64,000 nt of DNA from Daphnia pulex (taxonomy: Eukaryota > Arthropoda > Branchiopoda > Diplostraca > Daphniidae). Both the position numbers and the translations under genes were made by a program. The stretch is from contig NC_060017.1 of assembly GCF_021134715.1 (NCBI RefSeq), forward strand, positions 4,712,001 to 4,776,000. Reading direction: 5' to 3'. The notes beneath the pieces are model-generated. The model ran no database searches, was not told where the DNA came from, and was given only the letters and a program-made list of their open reading frames with translations. Positions 60,601 to 64,000 of this stretch are shown here, piece by piece (positions within the stretch are counted from its first letter, which is position 1; each line of letters starts with the position of its first letter).

Positions 60601-63600
60601 TTAGGTTAGTACTTTGGAGCAGGCTCTGTGATTCTTTCCATCAGCGGAAATGCTTTTAACGAGGTGGGGGGGGGGGATCGGAGCGGAGGGAAACGAGCGC
60701 CACGGCACCACATCTCCGCTCTTCTTCTTTTTCTTCTTCTTCTTCTTTTTAAAACAAGAACCGGCGACCTGTTTGCATTCGTTTCGTTCACACACAACAA
60801 ACACAAACAAGGGCCTTATAATGGCGTACGTCCTTTTAGTGAATTTTGGGAGCTTAGACTCACAGAAAAGGCTATCAGGTTATTAGCCTAACGTCGTAAA
60901 CATTTCTCGGCGATATCCGCATCCGCCAAATAATCGAAAAAAAAAAAAAAGAAAAAGAAAATGGCAGTTTTTCTTTGACGATGATGAAGTTGATTCGTAT
61001 CGTGAATGGAATTCCTCTTGTCGTCGTCCGGACGAAAAAGAAAAAAAGGTTAAACATTTTTTTGTTTTTTTTTGGGAGGGTTTTGTCTTCCTGATAAGAG
61101 AAGAAAGATGAAAAGAAAGAAAGGAATACCAACCAACACGACCACAAAAACCGCTGCTAGACACACTCGTTCTCCTAGTGTGGATGTCAAGTTATGAATG
61201 ATCCATCGACCGGATCTCTCTGTGGCATTAGACATATCGATACAGACTGTACTGGACGTACGTACAAAGTTGGGGTGTCACACACACCAAAACCACCACG
61301 ACAGAAGAGAAGAAAACCACTTCATCTTGTCCGGGACAGTAGACTGGGGACGATGGCCCAGACTCCTCTGCCCAGTCTCCCAAACGGCCAGCGAAATTTT
61401 TTGTTTTTCTATTCGATCCGGCGCACCACCGAAATCTACGTCCTACTTTTTATTTTGCCAAGTTGTTTTTTTCTGGGTTTCTTTTCGACTTCCTCCATTT
61501 TTGTGTGTGTGTGTGTGTGTGTGCAAGTCGAAATAATTTTCCTGCGCCAAAAGTTCAATGCGCTCGCGGACAGCGCGTGCTGGATAACAATTCCATTCGT
61601 TCTGCCAATAACGGAAACGCCAAAATGCACCGGGGAAAAAAAAAGAAGTAATCCGGAAATAGATTGACGACACGCGGGACACACACGGTAGGAAGATGGC
61701 AAACAATCAAAGGAAGTCACCATGTATGGCAGTGTCGTCCAAAACATTTGATTGCGCGCGCGGGTTACTTAATTTTACACAGTTCTTTTCTTTCTTGGTA
61801 TACTACCTGTTTCTCTGGTTGCAACTTTGTCTCTGTCTTTGGTTTCCTCGAGTTTGCCCGAGCGATTAATAATTCAGAATGACTCGCGGTAGTAGATCTT
61901 TTCATGGAAGGGAAGAATAAGAAGAAGAATGTCACATTCAACAGTGTCATGTTCTTGGGGGAGAGGGTGGAAATATTAAGAGTGGAACCGTGTTTTCCAC
62001 TCGGAAAGAGTTATGCTTTCGGAATGGTTGATCTTCTTCTTCTCGTCTTAGATTTCTACGGGGGGGATAATATTCTTCCGCTCGGTGGAAGAGGAGAGAC
62101 GAGACTTTGACGGAGAACACGGAAGTCACTTGACTTTGGGGGTGAAAGGAGAAAGCGCTCATCTTAAATTATTCCGAGCCCGTAGAAAAATCATGCACAC
62201 GTCGTTTCTTTCTTTCCCCCACCCCACCGAAAAAAAGATTCCGGCAGCCAGAAGAGGGACGAAGGCGAGCAGGAGCCGTGATGATGCGCTATTTTGATTA
62301 GTCCGTTTCAACACCGGCGTACCACCGGCAACGAGAAGAAAAATAAATGTCCAGGCATTCAGCTGTCTCATCCTCCTCGTAGACATCCACACACACAAGT
62401 TGTTGTTATCTCCTTCTCCTGCTGGTGGTTGATTGCCGAACGGAATGTGTTTTTCTGTGTCAGCCAAAGAGCAACAACAACAACAAATAGACTCGAGGTA
62501 TTTAGCCACACACAAAGCCGTGAAATTCAACTATCTACGCCAAGAGAGAAAGAATCTAACGAGAAAATGACGATGTGACTTTTTTATTTTGTCTGTATTC
62601 CACATTTTGACTTAACGAATGGAAAGTTACGATTGCGCTTAGTGCAGCAGTGTACTACTACTCCTCTTTTGGCTCATTTCACTCTACAGCTGATGGTACA
62701 ATTCGTTTGATGGGACGAACCTGCGGTCTCCGATGACTATGGGACGCCTGGATTTTCGGCCCAGCGATGAGCGTTCCGACACCGATATCTCTCGGTCGTC
62801 GTGGTGGAATCTCTCACTCCTATATGCATATAGTATATCCGTCGGTCTCTCTCTTCTCTCTCCGTTTTTGCTTTCTTTTCCCTGGTTTCGTGTGTGTGTA
62901 GATACATCCGTCCCCCATGTGTAGAGTCTAGCGGTCGTGAACCGCAATCTCATCTCATTAGGGTCTCCTTTCTCTCTCTCGCCGAATTTCGAATAAGGTG
63001 GAGACTTCTTTTTGACTAGATTTTACGATGTATTTTTCACTCTTTTGTGATTCGGCAGTCGACTGTATGTTTATAGTGCGCAAGAGTCGAGACCAGAGAT
63101 CCAGCCCATTGATTCACGGGATCTTCTTCTTCTTCTTTTTTTATTTTTAAGATGTCCATTAAAAGAGATGGCGAAATTTCCGCTTGCCATCTCTGCAGAT
63201 GGAAATGTCTAACACACAGAATCTGGAACAGCCTGGAATAAAAATAGAAATAAGGAGGGAGAAGAAGAAGTGTTGACGCCACCCGACGCCATATAAAAAA
63301 CATGTATGCACACAACAACAACAACCGACAACAACCAACAACGTGCACGGAGATCAAGGCTGTCGAGGAAAAGTTGTCTTAACCCTTTTTCTTTTTTGGC
63401 TTAAAGGAAAAAAAAAACGCAGTGCAGTTGAAAGAGAAACAACAAAAAACTATCGCCGGCTCTTCGGCAGATGCACTCACGCACGCCAGCACATTATAAT
63501 ATATCCTTCATGTGTGTCGGTTTCTCTCTCTCTCTCTCTCTTTTTTCTTTTTCGTTCTCTCTCTCTCTGTGTTGTCTTGTTTTTATTTCTAATTCATGAC

Positions 63601-64000
63601 ACACACACGCCGGCCGACGATGAATAGATTCGACATTGTGTGTGAATTCACGGCTGAATCCGTCCAAATGTGTTTTTAAAAAAGCGTTCAATTAAGATTT
63701 CTCTCAACTAGTCTGAAATTGTGGTTGTATCCGCATCGATTGCCGATTAAATTATTGAGTCGACGTGTGTGTTTTCCCGGTCGTCAGAATGAAAGCCAAA
63801 CAATCATTTCGGGTAGAGTTGAAATCGATCGATGTTGTTGTAGTTGAGTCTTTTTTAAATATTATACGGGTATTATAAGTTATATAATATAATATCAAGT
63901 GAGAGAGTGGGGGTCCGATTCTTTCTTTTTCTTGACGCATTGCCTTTGCAGTTGAGAATGTTCGTCCCGCCTCTTTGGCCTCTCTCTTTCTCTTTTCTCT
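51645..64000. other. Right flank rich in simple sequence, no supported gene
   Basis: About 12 kb upstream of the candidate start of the synaptotagmin-like gene. It is dominated by CT/GA, CTT/GAA, CA/TG and homopolymer tracts, e.g. G runs at 53646-53655 and 60666-60676, (GT)n at 61502-61523 and (CT)n at 63521-63541. No frame shows a domain, and no set of splice sites joins open frames. It may hold the promoter and untranslated exons of that gene. Confidence 0.5.
58910..58938. repeat. (CA)n-(TG)n palindrome
   Basis: A run of CA units is directly followed by TG units with only a 2-3 bp centre, so the strand is self-complementary over about 28 nt and could extrude a hairpin. Confidence 0.9.

Overview
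This window is animal nuclear DNA, most likely from an arthropod and plausibly a Daphnia-like branchiopod. The evidence is compact genes with many 42-110 bp GT-AG introns, secreted chitin-binding proteins, aquaglyceroporins and a synaptotagmin-like gene. The species is an inference; nothing in the window fixes it. There are no CRISPR arrays, operons or rRNA genes, and I found no intact tRNA. I rebuilt the gene models by hand by joining exons across GT-AG introns in consistent phase.

Layout. Positions 1-7.4 kb hold no recognisable coding gene, only two orphan minus-strand splice donors (near 666 and 4038). Positions 7.4-11.2 kb (minus) carry a 15-exon F-box DNA helicase (FBH1/FBXO18). Positions 12.7-16.6 kb (plus) carry a tandem pair of secreted somatomedin-B plus chitin-binding proteins, each with a TATA box and a shared upstream box at identical spacing. 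Positions 16.8-17.8 kb (minus) hold a decayed copy of an unrecognised multi-exon element. Positions 18.4-31.5 kb (all minus) carry three aquaglyceroporin paralogues with a DNAJC17 co-chaperone gene between two of them. One aquaglyceroporin is broken by a single in-frame TAG. Another appears to start from a remote N-terminal exon 3.6 kb upstream. Positions 37.1-51.6 kb (minus) carry a synaptotagmin-like gene with a transmembrane segment and two C2 domains that lack most calcium ligands. A second, better preserved copy of the unknown element lies in one of its introns at 42.8-43.9 kb on the opposite strand. Positions 51.6-64 kb are simple-sequence-rich DNA in which I see no supported coding exon.

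The genes do not form one pathway. FBH1 concerns genome maintenance, DNAJC17 concerns RNA splicing and chaperoning, the aquaglyceroporins concern water and glycerol transport, the SMB/chitin-binding pair is extracellular matrix or cuticle/peritrophic, and the synaptotagmin-like protein concerns membrane trafficking. The observations I rate highest are the inverted, dispersed duplication of an unrecognised spliced element, the aquaglyceroporin with a lone Trp-to-TAG change in an ADAR-favourable context, and the duplicated promoter module of the SMB pair.
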